Below, piece by piece: positions 21,266-32,165 of a stretch of 64,000 nt of DNA. The stretch's first letter is position 1. Each line of letters begins with the position of its first letter. The notes below the pieces were generated by a model that saw only the letters and a program-made list of their open reading frames with translations, searched no databases and was not told where the DNA came from. The stretch covers positions 40,831,966 through 40,895,965 of the forward strand of contig OY997661.1 in NCBI GenBank assembly GCA_963921795.1, in the 5' to 3' direction. The position numbers were made by a program, and so were the translations under genes. The DNA comes from Nannobrachium achirus. Taxonomy: Eukaryota; Chordata; Actinopteri; Myctophiformes; Myctophidae.

Positions 21266-22160
21266 TATATCTATGTAGAGTAAAATCTCAGTCATAATGA
21301 ATCAAGGATCATTATATAAACAAGTCAATTAAGTTTTTATTTGTAATGCTGTAGGCCTAACACATCAAATAATACTCAGAGTTCAATGTGTTTCATATCA
21401 AAGTAATTATCAGTTATCACTCCTGCTCCAGAGGTCAGAATGAGACTGAACAAAGTAGAGCCACACAGAATCAGAATGACAAAAAACCTGAAAACTGAAT
21501 ACCTTAATTTAATGAATGACAATGTTTAGATAGCCTTAAATAATTGTTCAGGAGTTCATTCAGCGTGTCTTCTGTGCAGAGAGTGTATTCTGAGCATTCT
21601 TTAGCTGTCAGAGGAGGCTTCTGTGTGTGATCTTTGACCTCTAGTGAGAATCTGGCCAGGACAGACATGTTGGAGACAGATTACAACTGATGTCTTTTAG
21701 GCAACAGTTCTTATAACAACGTTTATAATGTTTTATAAGCGCTGGTCTTACTGTCAGTGAAACAGCACATTATAACAACCTTAACTTATAGTCAATAATA
21801 AAGTTTATACGAATGTTGTGAAGCATTATAAGTGTTTCAGTTTATTTTCAGTTTATGTTTTATTTATAGTCAACATCACCCCAAGGGGTCTCTGTGCACT
21901 TCACAACAAGGCAAACAGCAGACACAATAGCCACAAAAAAAAAGAATAACAAAATAAAAACATTAAAAAGTGCCAGCACACATGGTCAAACAATTTCCAT
22001 GTAATAGTACAAAACTACATGGAAGAAACAAAATAAAAATAAATAAATAAAGGATAAAATAAAACAACCCAATGTAAAAGACATTGCGCAGGCCAGGGTT
22101 ATGTCATATAAGTGAAGTTCAGAGATTAAGGCAGACTGTAGTGTAGGCAAAAGAGATACG
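21266..22160. other. No gene seen
   Basis: AT-rich sequence without recognised domains. The stretch 21860-22080, with GGGGTCTCTGTGCACTTCACA followed by A-rich sequence, looks like the degraded 3' end of a retroelement. Confidence 0.45.
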
Positions 22161-22174
22161 TTTTTAATCTAGAT

Positions 22175-22357
22175 TTAAAAATGTCTAAGGAGTCTCTGCA
22201 TCCCTGACAGCTTGAGGGAGTGCATTCCAAAGAGGAAGCTCAATGTGTGAATGCTCTTCCCGCATCCTAATGGTCTCGCAGGGATGTATGGTTCTATTAA
22301 ATCTGACATGTAGGTTGGAGCAAGACCATTTAGAGCTTTAAAGGTCAGGAGCAGCAC
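22175..22357 (-). pseudogene. LINE reverse-transcriptase C-terminal fragment
   Basis: The minus strand reads LLLTFKALNGLAPTYMSDLI, which strongly resembles the conserved stretch near the C-terminus of L2/Rex-type fish LINE polyproteins (FKALNGLAP-Y-SDL). The similarity stops after about 30 residues. There is no catalytic domain here, so this is a truncated relic. Confidence 0.7.
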
Positions 22358-22741
22358 CTTGAAGTCAGCTCTGGCCTGTATATCAGCAGCCAGTGTAGTG
22401 CAATGAGTGTTGGTGTTATTATAATGGATTATAGACCCGAACTTTAAATTAAGTAAAGTGTTACCTGGTAGTTATAATGAGCTGTTCTGTTGAGTTTATA
22501 ATGCATTATGACCAGCAGTAAATTATATTATATCTCTGTAACCCGGTTGGATACTTATAAGTGTGGGATTCATGTTTGTTGTTTAAAAAGTGCATATTCA
22601 CCCCTTTATTTTATTTTTTGCAAAGTTTTATTTTCCTGTTACTGTAAAGGGTTTTATTTTGACTTATCTGAGGGAAGGGAAGGTGTGTGTGCGTGTATTT
22701 GTGTGTGTGCGTGTATTTGCGTGCATGCGTGCGTGTGTGAG

Positions 22742-23307
22742 ATAGAGCATCGCAGCGGAAGTGGTTTACTGGTGCCACTTAAAAATCGTCATTCATTTTC
22801 CCCATATTAAAAAATATTGATAACAATTATGTTAAGCCTAGAACCAAGCCATCCAGGATGGCAGTGAAATATAACCTTTGTTTCTATGAAAAGAACATTT
22901 TGAAAAATCGCTAAACAAAGGCTGGTTATTAAATGCAGTATATCAAATAATTTAATAGGGTGTGCCAAATTTAGTTCTAAGAGCGGCCATTTCTTGCGTA
23001 AACACAGCCTTACACAGGTGTTCTGATTGGAGTAAAGCATTAGTTCTATGCAATCAAACAATTGAAACACCTGTGTTTTGTCCCAAAAGATGGCCGATAA
23101 GGACTACAATAGCCGCTGGCACACACTATATTAAAATATATTTTCACATAGGATCAAAGGTTTTATGGTCATGATTCATTGCAATCCTGGATGGCTTGGT
23201 TCTAGGCTTAACATAATTGTTATACATATTTTTGTAAAAGTATATGGGGAAAATTAATGACGATTTTTAAGTGGCACCAGTAAACCACTTCCGCTGCGAT
23301 GCTCTAT
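22742..23307. mobile_element. Element with about 125-bp terminal inverted repeats, 566 bp
   Basis: The left arm GAGCATCGCAGCGGAAGTGG continues with TTTACTGGTGCCACTTAAAA and AACCAAGCCATCCAGGAT. The right arm at 23180-23307 is its inverse. TA stands next to both outer ends (GATAGAGC, GCTCTATTG), as expected for a Tc1/mariner-type target duplication. No transposase is present. Confidence 0.8.
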
Positions 23308-24845
23308 TGGGCACAGGTGCGAGCATGAGGATAATGAAGGAATGGAGAGAGGAGTTGAAACAGAGCAGAGGCAGTGTGAAGGAGAGAAATGTTTGATGAG
23401 GAAATTAACGTAACACACGTTATTTCATGAACAGTATTTAACAGATTAGTGACAAAGCAGTCTGTAGACTGAGTTACAAGTGTTGGACTGGTGAATTTGT
23501 TAGCTGGACAGTATATCATAGTAGTAGGAGGAGACCTGCTGTGGCGCCCCTCATCTCTAACAGACTTTGCTTCCTAAAAGTACCGTGCGCACGGACCACC
23601 AGCACGTAAGACCACCCGTGCACAAAAGACACTCACACAGAGCCCTCACGCCATCTCCTGGACTGTAAGTGCTGCCCTTTTTTGCTTGCAGAGAGTGAAG
23701 CTTTATATTTTGTGGACTATATCAATCAGTCCTTTTGGGGGGGGGGGGGGGGCTGTCAATAAGGTGATTTCATTGAAGTACATTTTCCTTGAATGTGAAG
23801 CATTGAATTGCATTGAACCTGAACCCAGTACCCGATTGATCAAATTTTATTTTATTTCCTGTTCATTTTTTTTATTTGAATTAATATTTTGACATACAAT
23901 TACAAAAGTCATCTGGTTGTTTTGTGTACTTGCTTACATATGGATTTCATAATAAGGTGTACATTTATTAAGGTTTAAAGTGGTTTAATACAAATAGTTA
24001 AAAGGGTAAAGCTAACAACTAGTGATTTGATTTCATGGTGGGGGGGGTTATAAAGGCATTTTAAAGTCCAACACATTCATTTTGGCTTTGTTTGCTGTAA
24101 CAGTTATCTGAGTGCACTGAAATAGTGCTTAAACAAGTAATGTAATCAGACTTGTTTTTGTCATGTATTGTGATTGTCAGTGTTTGTATGAATCTTGTAT
24201 TTAGTGACACCCAGAAGAATGGGGCATAATAATCCCCAGGGTCATGTCAGGGTCTGAATAGTCTACCTCAGCCCATTGGTTTTGGCTTACTCTGGACATG
24301 ATTGTTGTACTGGCCTGTTTTGACAGTTCTGTTCTGTTGTCCTCTTGGTATTTCAGAAAAGTATTGTTATACTTACATTTTCAGTGCTTGATGTGTTTTG
24401 TTTTTCTTGGGCTACTTTTCTTGTGTGGGTGCACATGTTCATTTAGTGGGGAGGGGTATGTCATATTGTGATTGTAGTTGCTGACACCTGTTGGTGCTTG
24501 TATAAATCACTAGAGGGCGACACAAGCCAGGCAGGGTTCCCCATCCAAAGGATAATCACTGTCTCTTTATTGTTTCATACTAAATGTTGGACGTACAGTA
24601 ACCAACCTAACTAAGAAGCTACAACAGTTTTCAGTCCAGGATTGGTAATGTCACTGTATGTGTTTGAAAACCCATCTTCCCAACAGAGTAAATATTTCAG
24701 GATACATTCTATAGGAGATTTATATTACACAATGAAGCTCTGAATTCTGCAACTGGACAGACTAAACAATTCACTATATTCATTATTCTACTGCAGCTGT
24801 TTTGAGTTACTTGGTCAACTTCTCTCCATTCCACCAACTATTTTA
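23308..24845. other. No gene seen
   Basis: It holds a G-run of 15 at about 23738-23752, one weak acceptor-like CTTTTTTGCTTGCAG at 23676-23690 without a convincing exon after it, and AT-rich sequence. The block 24460-24610 (CACTAGAGGGCGACACAAGC) looks like repeat material but was not classified. Confidence 0.45.
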
Positions 24846-25572
24846 CCAGTAAGACTCCCTAATCGGGAGATAAGCGACCGTTGGTCGCTTATCTCCACAA
24901 ATATCACAACCTCCACCTCTCACGTCATACGGGTAGCCATAATTACACCTGGAATGTTGAATCTCCATATATGGAGATAACCTACGCATCACACAAAGTC
25001 TGACCTCACCAGCCCATACTTGGGCATGGACGACTTATATCTCCATATACGGAGATGGCCATATATGGAGATACGATGACATCACAGAGTCCACAGCTGA
25101 TGATGTGGCGTGATGTCATACAATACACAAACAAGCCCTATATAAAGGGGCAATTCTCACCAGGGAAGAGAGCATTGCCTGGAATGTTGAATCTCCATAT
25201 ATGGAGATAACCTACGCATCACACAAAGTCTGACCTCACCAGCCCATACTTGGGCATGGACGACTTATATCTCCATATACGGAGATGGCCATATATGGAG
25301 ATACGATGACATCACAGAGTCCACAGCTGATGATGTGGCGTGATGTCATACAATAAACAAACAAGCCCTATATACTGATGCGATACGATGACATCACAGA
25401 GTCCACAGCTGATGATGTGGCGTGATGTCATACAATAAACAAACAAGCCCTATATACTGATGCGGAGATATGAGCAGGGCAAAGGTGTGACGTGTGACGT
25501 GTGACCGACCGACCGACCGACGGACGGACGGCCGGTGGAGGTTTTCATAGTAAGCTGCTCCCTGACGGTCGC
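24846..25572 (-). mobile_element. Palindrome-rich element, copy B (inverted, internally duplicated)
   Basis: Read on the minus strand it has the same ends as copy A: an AATTGCGACC start and CTCCCGATTAGGGAGTCTTA plus CTGG at the end. Next to the latter is an extra hairpin, GATAAGCGACCGTTGGTCGC plus TTATC. A segment of about 230 bp starting GGAATGTTGAATCTCC occurs twice (24951, 25181), and a shorter piece starting GATACGATGACATCAC occurs again at 25382. A TATATAAA box is kept at 25139-25146. Confidence 0.78.
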
Positions 25573-25583
25573 AATTACAACTA

Positions 25584-26896
25584 CACCACACCCCATTCTC
25601 CTTGGCCCAAGTGTTTTTATCTCTGCACCATGAAGACCTGAAAGCACCATGTGACCAGTGTTTTAATTACAAAATGCACCTCATGTGACACATGCAGTTC
25701 CAACCCTGCCAATCTGCACTGAGCCACTGCAAAATGGTAAATGTTTCATTTATAAACTATAATATGGACTGATCAGCATATCAGCAGAGAGAGAAGAAAA
25801 GTGTCAATGTGTCTTCCTTATTTGTTTTCTAAAGAGTGTTTGTTGAAATTTGTAACTTTGAGGAAATGTGGCAACATTCACAGATGTGTAACCACTACTT
25901 CTTGCTGTCTGTCCTCAAGCAAAGAGCATAATAAGGTTCCTCTTTGCTTGACCACTGGAGATGAGCACAAAGCCTTTATTAGCCAATCTGCATTGGTACA
26001 GACAGAAACATAGTTGGAAAAAAGTGATGTGCACTTTCAACCCCCATGCCTTCAGGTGCAGGGTAAAAACATAACCACAACATTAAGAATGATTAGAAGC
26101 TCAAAATGTTGCATTAATCAGGATGCCTAATGCAGGATGTATTGATCTATTGGACCAAAAACATACTGTAATGGCATCTGGAAGAACCATAGATTAACTC
26201 AAGTGTAGGGTTAATGATAACACACTTTATTTACATCACACCTTTCTTAACAAAGTTACAAAGTGCTTGCATGCTCAGATAAAAAGCAAAGCAAAATACA
26301 CATAGTGAGAGAGCGCGCACTGTAGAGACGGTGCCATGGCATTGGTCAGAAATCTCATTCCTACATCCCATTAGTCAGAATCTGGTGATGTTAACCTGGT
26401 GAAATATACTATGCCTAAACCTAAACATAACCTCAGTAAAACTATATGCCTAAACCTAATCCTAACCCTAACTAAATTCGGACTAATGAGATGTAGGACT
26501 AATACAATTCTGACTCATGGGCAGTCCCCGTAGAGACACATTTTTCTGTGTACGGACATGTTGGCGACCCCTGGTTTCTGCTAATATTATTGGCCACTTG
26601 TGTGGATGTGTGTGGCAAAAATAAATGATGAAAAATGTCTGACATGGTGATGAGCCCTGAACTAAAGTGACTATGTAAAGTAGTACCTCTCATGTGGAAA
26701 CAGCTGCTCTTCTCTTCTTTGAAATGGCTTATTCCAGGAAAACCCAGATGATGAAATTAGACATTGATGTAACAATTGTCTCACTTCTGTTTTCATTCCT
26801 TCCTCATGTCAGCAGCCTCAGCACATGAGCTGAATGAGCACTTTGGAGTGGAACGCCACACACGTCACATGTCTCCTGGTTGTAACTTGGACTATA
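25584..26896. other. No gene seen; contains a hAT right-end fragment
   Basis: Mostly unrecognised. At 26549-26571 the sequence GTACGGACATGTTGGCGACC plus CCTG matches the right terminus of the hAT element at 49484-50193. The CCTAAACCTAAACATAACC stretch (26412-26475) is a degenerate CCTAA-rich tract. Confidence 0.5.
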
Positions 26897-27190
26897 CCAG
26901 TAAGACTCCCTAATCGGGAGATAAGCGACTGCCATGTCGCATACACAACCTTTAGAAGGCAATGGTAGCCAATCAGGAGGGAATATGGGAAATGGCGCTA
27001 GAAGAGGGCCATGTGAGAAATGAGGAGGTTGTGGTTTGGCAGCCAAGGAGTGTGTGCAAAGTTTGGCATGGATAGGGGCAACAGTGGCAGAGATATGAGT
27101 AGGGCAAAAGTGTGTCATGACGTAACGGACAGACTGACAGACTGACTGACAGCCGGTGAAGGTTTAGTAACTGCGTCTGCGACCTGACGC
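26897..27190 (-). mobile_element. Palindrome-rich element, copy C (different interior)
   Basis: It shares both ends with copies A and B: CCAGTAAGACTCCCTAATCG at its left, and GAGATATGAGTAGGGCAAAA through GACAGCCGGTGAAGGTTTAG and GACGC at its right. The interior lacks the TATCTCCATATA palindromes. Confidence 0.7.
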
Positions 27191-27199
27191 AACTACACA

Positions 27200-27565
27200 A
27201 TAGCTTATTTATGCCAAACCAATTCACTGATCCAATGATGTTTTAAAAACATTGATTAATCTAGTTTGTTTTATTTGATTTAACATGTTATGGGGGGATT
27301 AAATGTCATCTTACAGTTGGTGGGGACATGTCGTCCCCCCTGAGACTGGGATAGGAGGTCAAGGTTTGATCCCCGTCCGGGTCATACCAACTGAAATGGG
27401 ACCCAAGGCCCCCATGCTTGGCACTCAGCATCAAGGGTTGGATTGGGAGTAATTAAGTCCCTGCGACATACTGGTACCATGTCCAGGGCCATACTGGTAC
27501 CATGTCCAGGGCCATACTGGTACCATGTACTTGTATATAGCTGCCTCATGTTACAGCAACAGGAA
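27200..27565 (+). mobile_element. SINE-like repeat, copy 1
   Basis: The sequence from ATGCCAAACCAATTCACTGA to GCCTCATGTTACAGCAACAG includes a B-box-like GGTTTGATCCC at 27363-27373. A 25-bp piece (CATACTGGTACCATGTCCAG plus GGC) is tandemly repeated. The first part recurs at 44492-44650 and the tail at 46910-47030. Confidence 0.6.
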
Positions 27566-27582
27566 ATGATTCAATGAATGTT

Positions 27583-27618
<36 letters not shown>

Positions 27619-27684
27619 CTGGCTGGCTGGCTGGCTGACTGGCTGACTGACTGACTGACTGACTGACTGACTGACTGACTGACT
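27583..27684. repeat. (AGGC)n-(TGGC)n-(TGAC)n compound microsatellite
   Basis: Three adjacent tetranucleotide tracts that differ by single steps. Confidence 0.97.
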
Positions 27685-29191
27685 ATAGAGCAGGGCTTCT
27701 TTTTGTTGGTGAAAGATTTAAATATTTACACTGTTAATAACACAAAAGGTGCTATAAAGTAACAATGAAAAGATTATATTTACAGGGGTGACCTGAGCCC
27801 AAATTCATTGAGAACCACTGATCTGACCCCAGTCATCTGAACTTGGTCTGACCACCGTAACAGCATTTTGGGTAGTTTTTCTCGCTGAGATTGTGAGTTT
27901 AAGTGAGCCAAAATGAATGATGATAATGTTTTTGTAGCGCTTTTCCAAGTTACAGGGTACTTTACAGGACAAGGAAAAAGAGCAACATGATAAATATTAG
28001 AGACAAGAACAAAAGATCAGTGAATAAAATAGTACAATAACCACAATGCACTTATACAACCATGTTAGTTAATTTGTCTCTGCTGAGTGTGTCTGAAACT
28101 TTGCTTCTGCTATTATTTATACTTTTATAGATTGTATATGGGTGGGTGACGTGACGTAACGTTTTCGCTGTCCTCGGTGTCAAACATGTATAAATAAAAA
28201 ATATATTTGTCAAAAACCTTCTGAATATTGTGCAGGACATTAAGCTTTATGTGAACTTACTCAAGATTAAAACATTTCATTCCTCATTTCTTCAGAATCT
28301 TCAACCAAACATGGCAAAACTCATATGGTGTGACTGTCCTGACCTTGTTTCTCAAAGTGGGAACTTGAATAAAACTAAGAAAAAGAATTGCTAAAAATCA
28401 TTTGAAAATGAATTTAGGCTCAAAAAAATGTCTATTTTGAGCCTATATCTTTTCAAAGTCAAAGCATAATGTTTTCAGTCATTTCTGATCAAAAACATTT
28501 TGTCCCCCAACCCAAAATCATTTGGTGTGACACTAGTTTGGAAAAATTAAACAGGCAATTATTTGGACACCTATTGGCTAGAGAGGTCCTTCTTCTGTAA
28601 GGCTATTCAGCACTCCCAGCACAACTGCAAGACAGGTGTCTGAGGTGAGTTATGATTTTAACATTTTCATGAAATGCCATCTTGTTGAAACGTTGACAAA
28701 CTCACCATTCTGGATGTCTTTTGGTGTGACACCTTTTCTTTAAAAAAAGCTTAAGTTATTTGAAGTTTTGGTCATATTTCCATGTAGATCTAGGCTGCTT
28801 TGTTATAGCTAGCATGCTGTTAGCATGCTAATGTGTACATAGTAGCCTCAAGGTAAACCTAAATGGAGAAAACAGTAATATGGTGTGACACTTAATCATA
28901 TGGTGTGACATGTCTGCTTGTCACGCCATATGACTTGATTGTCACACCATATGATTTATACTGTATTTAACTACAGATATAACAATAAATAACAAAGTTC
29001 CATGTTTCTTTTGTACATTTAAACATTTGTTTTAAACATTTTTACATAAAATGTAATTTAGCTTCATTCAGTGATACTTCAAATTCATCAGACAGAGCAG
29101 AAACCCCTTCACAGAAACCTTAACATATTGTTTCAATCTAAACAATATTTTCTCTTTGTCTTAAACTATACATTCCATTTTCTTTTGTCAG

Positions 29192-29294
29192 CTGGAAAAT
29201 GACAAGTGCTGAGAGAACGAGAAAGTACAGGGAGAAACTAAACAATGACCCAGCAAGGAGAGAGGAGCCAAACGGGCGAGACTGCATTTTCTAA
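29192..29294 (+). pseudogene. Short exon remnant, MTSAERTRKYREKLNNDPAR
   Basis: After a good acceptor (TCTTTTGTCAG) an ATG at 29199 opens 31 codons beginning MTSAERTRKYREKLNNDPAR, then a stop. The basic S-x2-ER-x-RxYREK-x3-DP pattern recalls multicopy proteins of fish and invertebrate genomes that look transposon-linked. I recall that similarity without being able to check it. The frame breaks soon after, so this is a relic. Confidence 0.45.
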
Positions 29295-29486
29295 GAAGAG
29301 CAGGAGGTTGTCTGTGGCATAGCAGAACCACAACAAGGCAGCCGGTTTGCTACCCTCACCAAATACGACTGGCTGATGTACAATACAGTCTAAATGTATA
29401 ATCTAATTTGATCTAATACTTTTGTACTTTCACTCACTGGACTGGACAGTGGACAGTGTTAAGGTAGGACCCGAGACAAAACTAGC

Positions 29487-29552
29487 GAAAATAGCTGATC
29501 TACAAGCTCTCAACACGTTGTGCTGCGAGAGCTTGTAGATCAGCTATTTTTG
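29487..29552. repeat. Recurrent hairpin core with matched arm changes
   Basis: AAATAGCTGATCTACAAGCT pairs with AGCTTGTAGATCAGCTATTT. CTCTCAAC inside pairs with GCGAGAG. The TGATC/GATCA and CTCTC/GAGAG variants occur on both arms of this copy only. Confidence 0.93.
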
Positions 29553-30570
29553 GAGTTGTGGAGATGTGGTGTAATGTCATGATTCCTAATTACATTTGTT
29601 CAACACAAAATGCTGTGTTCAAGTTCAGGAGACTTCGGAAAAAAGCAATTTACCTGAATGCTGAGTTCTGTTTCCACTAATTGGTGTTAATAAAATGTTG
29701 CCTTGGCTCCAAGTGTGGCTATGCGCCTTATTGTCTCTTTAGGATCCTTCTGCCGTGGGCCGGCAGAAGACTTAGGTGTGTGTAGCATTCCTGTGCACAT
29801 CCTCATCATCCATCTACTACTACAATTCTTTCTTATCCCATGTTAAAGCCCTACAATAATATCCTGTTCAGAAATATTAAGGCCATGTTATCCTGGCTAA
29901 TTGTTTAATCAATCAGTAAAGTTCAGTACTCACTAATAGGTAGGTTAAACACAGTTTGCTTTGACACATGAAGATATGATCATACGGTGTGACACTAAAT
30001 CATTTGGTGTGACATTCCAAATAGTGAAAAATCATACCTTTATTAATGATTAAACCAAAAAAATGTTTATGCATTACATAGAGAATATTATCAGGAAGAG
30101 TCACAAATATTTGTGTAATTTTAGAGAAAGTTTTGACAGAATACATTTAAAATATGTTGTAAGATCATGAACATGGGCCTCACACAGAGTGTCGATTATG
30201 AAAAAAACATACAGATATAATTAATTTTCAAAAAACTATAGTGGATCACTGGTTAGTTATGATAAAGGACTTTGATAAAGTGAGTAACTTAAGAAAGATG
30301 TACTCCATTTTCATTTTATGAACAATTATTTTCATGTCACACCATATGACGATTTTAGGCACAAGTACAACAAACTGCTGAATAAAGTCTGATTCCAATA
30401 AAATATCTAAAAACAAAATGTATTTCCATAAGGTTGAGAGTGAGTAGAACAAAAGTAAATAACTTTTATGCCTGCAATTTAAAGTTTTTTTAAAAACAAT
30501 TTTTTTGGGGCGTCACGTCACTGACCCATATGCTCTGCTCTAGTTTCACCCCTCACCATTGATTAGCATA

Positions 30571-30599
30571 CTCTGTGTGTGTGTGTCTGTGTGTCTGTG

Positions 30600-30659
<60 letters not shown>
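30571..30659. repeat. (TG)n-(TCTG)n microsatellite
   Basis: GTGTGTGTCTG grading into about 13 TCTG units. Confidence 0.97.
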
Positions 30660-31142
30660 GTACTGTATCTAATTTACGTACAATGTTCTTGTGTTCATTT
30701 CTTTTTTTACAATTTAAAGTTGCAATCTTAACTGCTCTGACTACACATTACTGCACATTACTGCATTCTCTGCTGAGTGTGATGAACTTCCTCTTACAAT
30801 GTTTGCTTCTGCTATAGTGTGCGTGCGTGCGTGCGTGCGTCTATCTGTCTACAGTACTGCGTCTATCTTATGCACAATGGGCATAAGATAGATTCTCCAA
30901 GATATTTCTTCTTCTTAGAGGAAGTGTTTAAGAAGATTTTGGCATAGTAAGAACAGAATCTACACACACTGAAGAGCACTCTTAGGGGCCATTCACACTG
31001 AGCACTAACTATTAATTTACCGAATGTCTGTCGGTCCGTCCTCCGTCTGACCGTCTGTCATGCTGACATCACTGATAGATACTAAACAGTGCCACCGCCA
31101 TGTAGACAAGGCAGAATTTCTGAAAATGTGCTTGTATAAAGT

Positions 31143-31280
31143 CCCGAAGGCATTTTGCGAATATTTATTTTATACAACTGTTCTAGGGGTATTAAGGGAT
31201 GCTGAATCCAAATTTGCCGTATAAAATGCAAAAAAAAGTTCCTAAATGGCTCAAAATTGAGAAATCCAACATGGCCGCCA
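31143..31280. repeat. Inverted repeat, left copy (138 bp)
   Basis: It begins CCCGAAGGCATTTTGCGAAT and ends AATCCAACATGGCCGCCA. It is the reverse complement, at roughly 88-90 percent by eye, of 37613-37751, which lies on the other side of the 1,539-aa gene. Homology stops sharply at CCCGAAGG on both outer sides. Short direct duplications outside were not evident. Confidence 0.9.
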
Positions 31281-31543
31281 CTGCAAGGCTGAAATCTATT
31301 TAAGTGCAAATCTTTTTGACTAAACAAGGTAGAAATTTAACTAAATGTGTTTTTCTAGGTTAGCCTACATGGGGAATTTGAAATTCTATCCTGATTTTAG
31401 ATCAGACGTGAATAAATGGCTTGAAACTCAAACATGTATAGCAGAAAAGGTTTGTTATTGTTGCATAATTCGTCAAACAGAAACAAAAGCAGGATGAACC
31501 ATAGTTTTATTCATCAAAACTCTTTGATTTAGATTTTGCTATC

Positions 31544-31583
31544 ATCCATCCATCCATCCATCCATCCATCCATCCATCCATCT
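31544..31583. repeat. (CATC)n microsatellite
   Basis: About nine CATC units. Confidence 0.95.
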
Positions 31584-31767
31584 TCAACCGCTTATCCGGA
31601 ATCGGGTTGCAGGGGTAACAGTTCCAACTGAGACTTCCAGATTTCCTTATCCGGAGCAACTTCCCAGGCCAGTTTGGAGATATAATCCTTCCATCTGGGC
31701 GCTCGGGGGGCATCTATCAACAATGCAAATTATATATAGTCAATCAATCAATATTTCGAGCAGATGT

Positions 31768-31808
31768 CATAGGTATCTTGCAGCTGCATGCATCCAATTC
31801 CACTTTTC
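31768..31808 (-). pseudogene. Degenerate duplicate of the terminal CXC exon
   Basis: On the minus strand CCATTCTATTCAG precedes a frame that with the donor phase reads RKSGIGCMQLQDTYD. The real terminal exon reads RKSHMACMEACNCN after TTCTATTCTATCCAG. Acceptor region and first codons are shared, but the Cys pattern is lost. Confidence 0.5.
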
Positions 31809-31910
31809 CTGAATAGAATGGATTATAATATAATATAATAGTATTTTACCATATCAATAAAAGTAAATGTACATGGGAATACTTCTTACTGTAATCCTTA
31901 CTGTGGCAGC

Positions 31911-31992
31911 TTATTCACAGTCTTCCTCAGTGTTCCGGCAAGTGTTGAATTTGTTGCAGTTGCATGCTTCCATACATGCCATATGACTCTTT
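31911..31992 (-). CDS. Terminal exon of FEN1-like/CXC protein gene
   Basis: The long exon ends within a Cys-rich motif at a CAG/GTATGT donor (exon edge 32166). The minus strand offers a TTCTATTCTATCCAG acceptor 173 bp on, and the joined frame reads CSCRKSHMACMEACNCNKFN then TCRNTEEDCE and a stop at 31911-31913. This restores a complete CXC-type array (CGC..C....C.C.....C...C.C....C) as in tesmin/TSO1-like domains. Reading through the donor instead would end after CRYVCMYNRLY and truncate the motif. I infer this exon from splice signals, phase and motif completion. Confidence 0.8.
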
Positions 31993-32165
31993 CTGGATAG
32001 AATAGAAGAGAAGGGGATACAACGTTTATAGCCAGCACAAGTACATCAGGGTAGGGTTCATCAATCTGTCATCATCTAAGAGTCTAGAATATGCAGTCTA
32101 GTAGGCTGATATTCTCTAAAATTACCAAATCCCATTAGTACAATCTATTATACATACATACATAC

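Larger units (their letters stand above)
28140..30527. mobile_element. 2.4-kb element with inverted ends and repeated TCATATGGTGTGACA motif
   Basis: The ends GGGTGGGTGACGTGACG and, inverted, GGGTCAGTGACGTGACG agree in 15 of 17 positions and are each flanked by ATAT. Inside, a motif of the form TCATATGGTGTGACA occurs about ten times in both orientations (near 28321, 28517, 28718, 28878, 28897, 28919, 28940, 29980, 30000, 30335), more densely toward the ends and the first third. A small coding remnant lies at 29192-29294 and a hairpin core at 29487-29552. The repeated motif could be a transposase-binding site. I cannot assign a superfamily. Confidence 0.65.
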
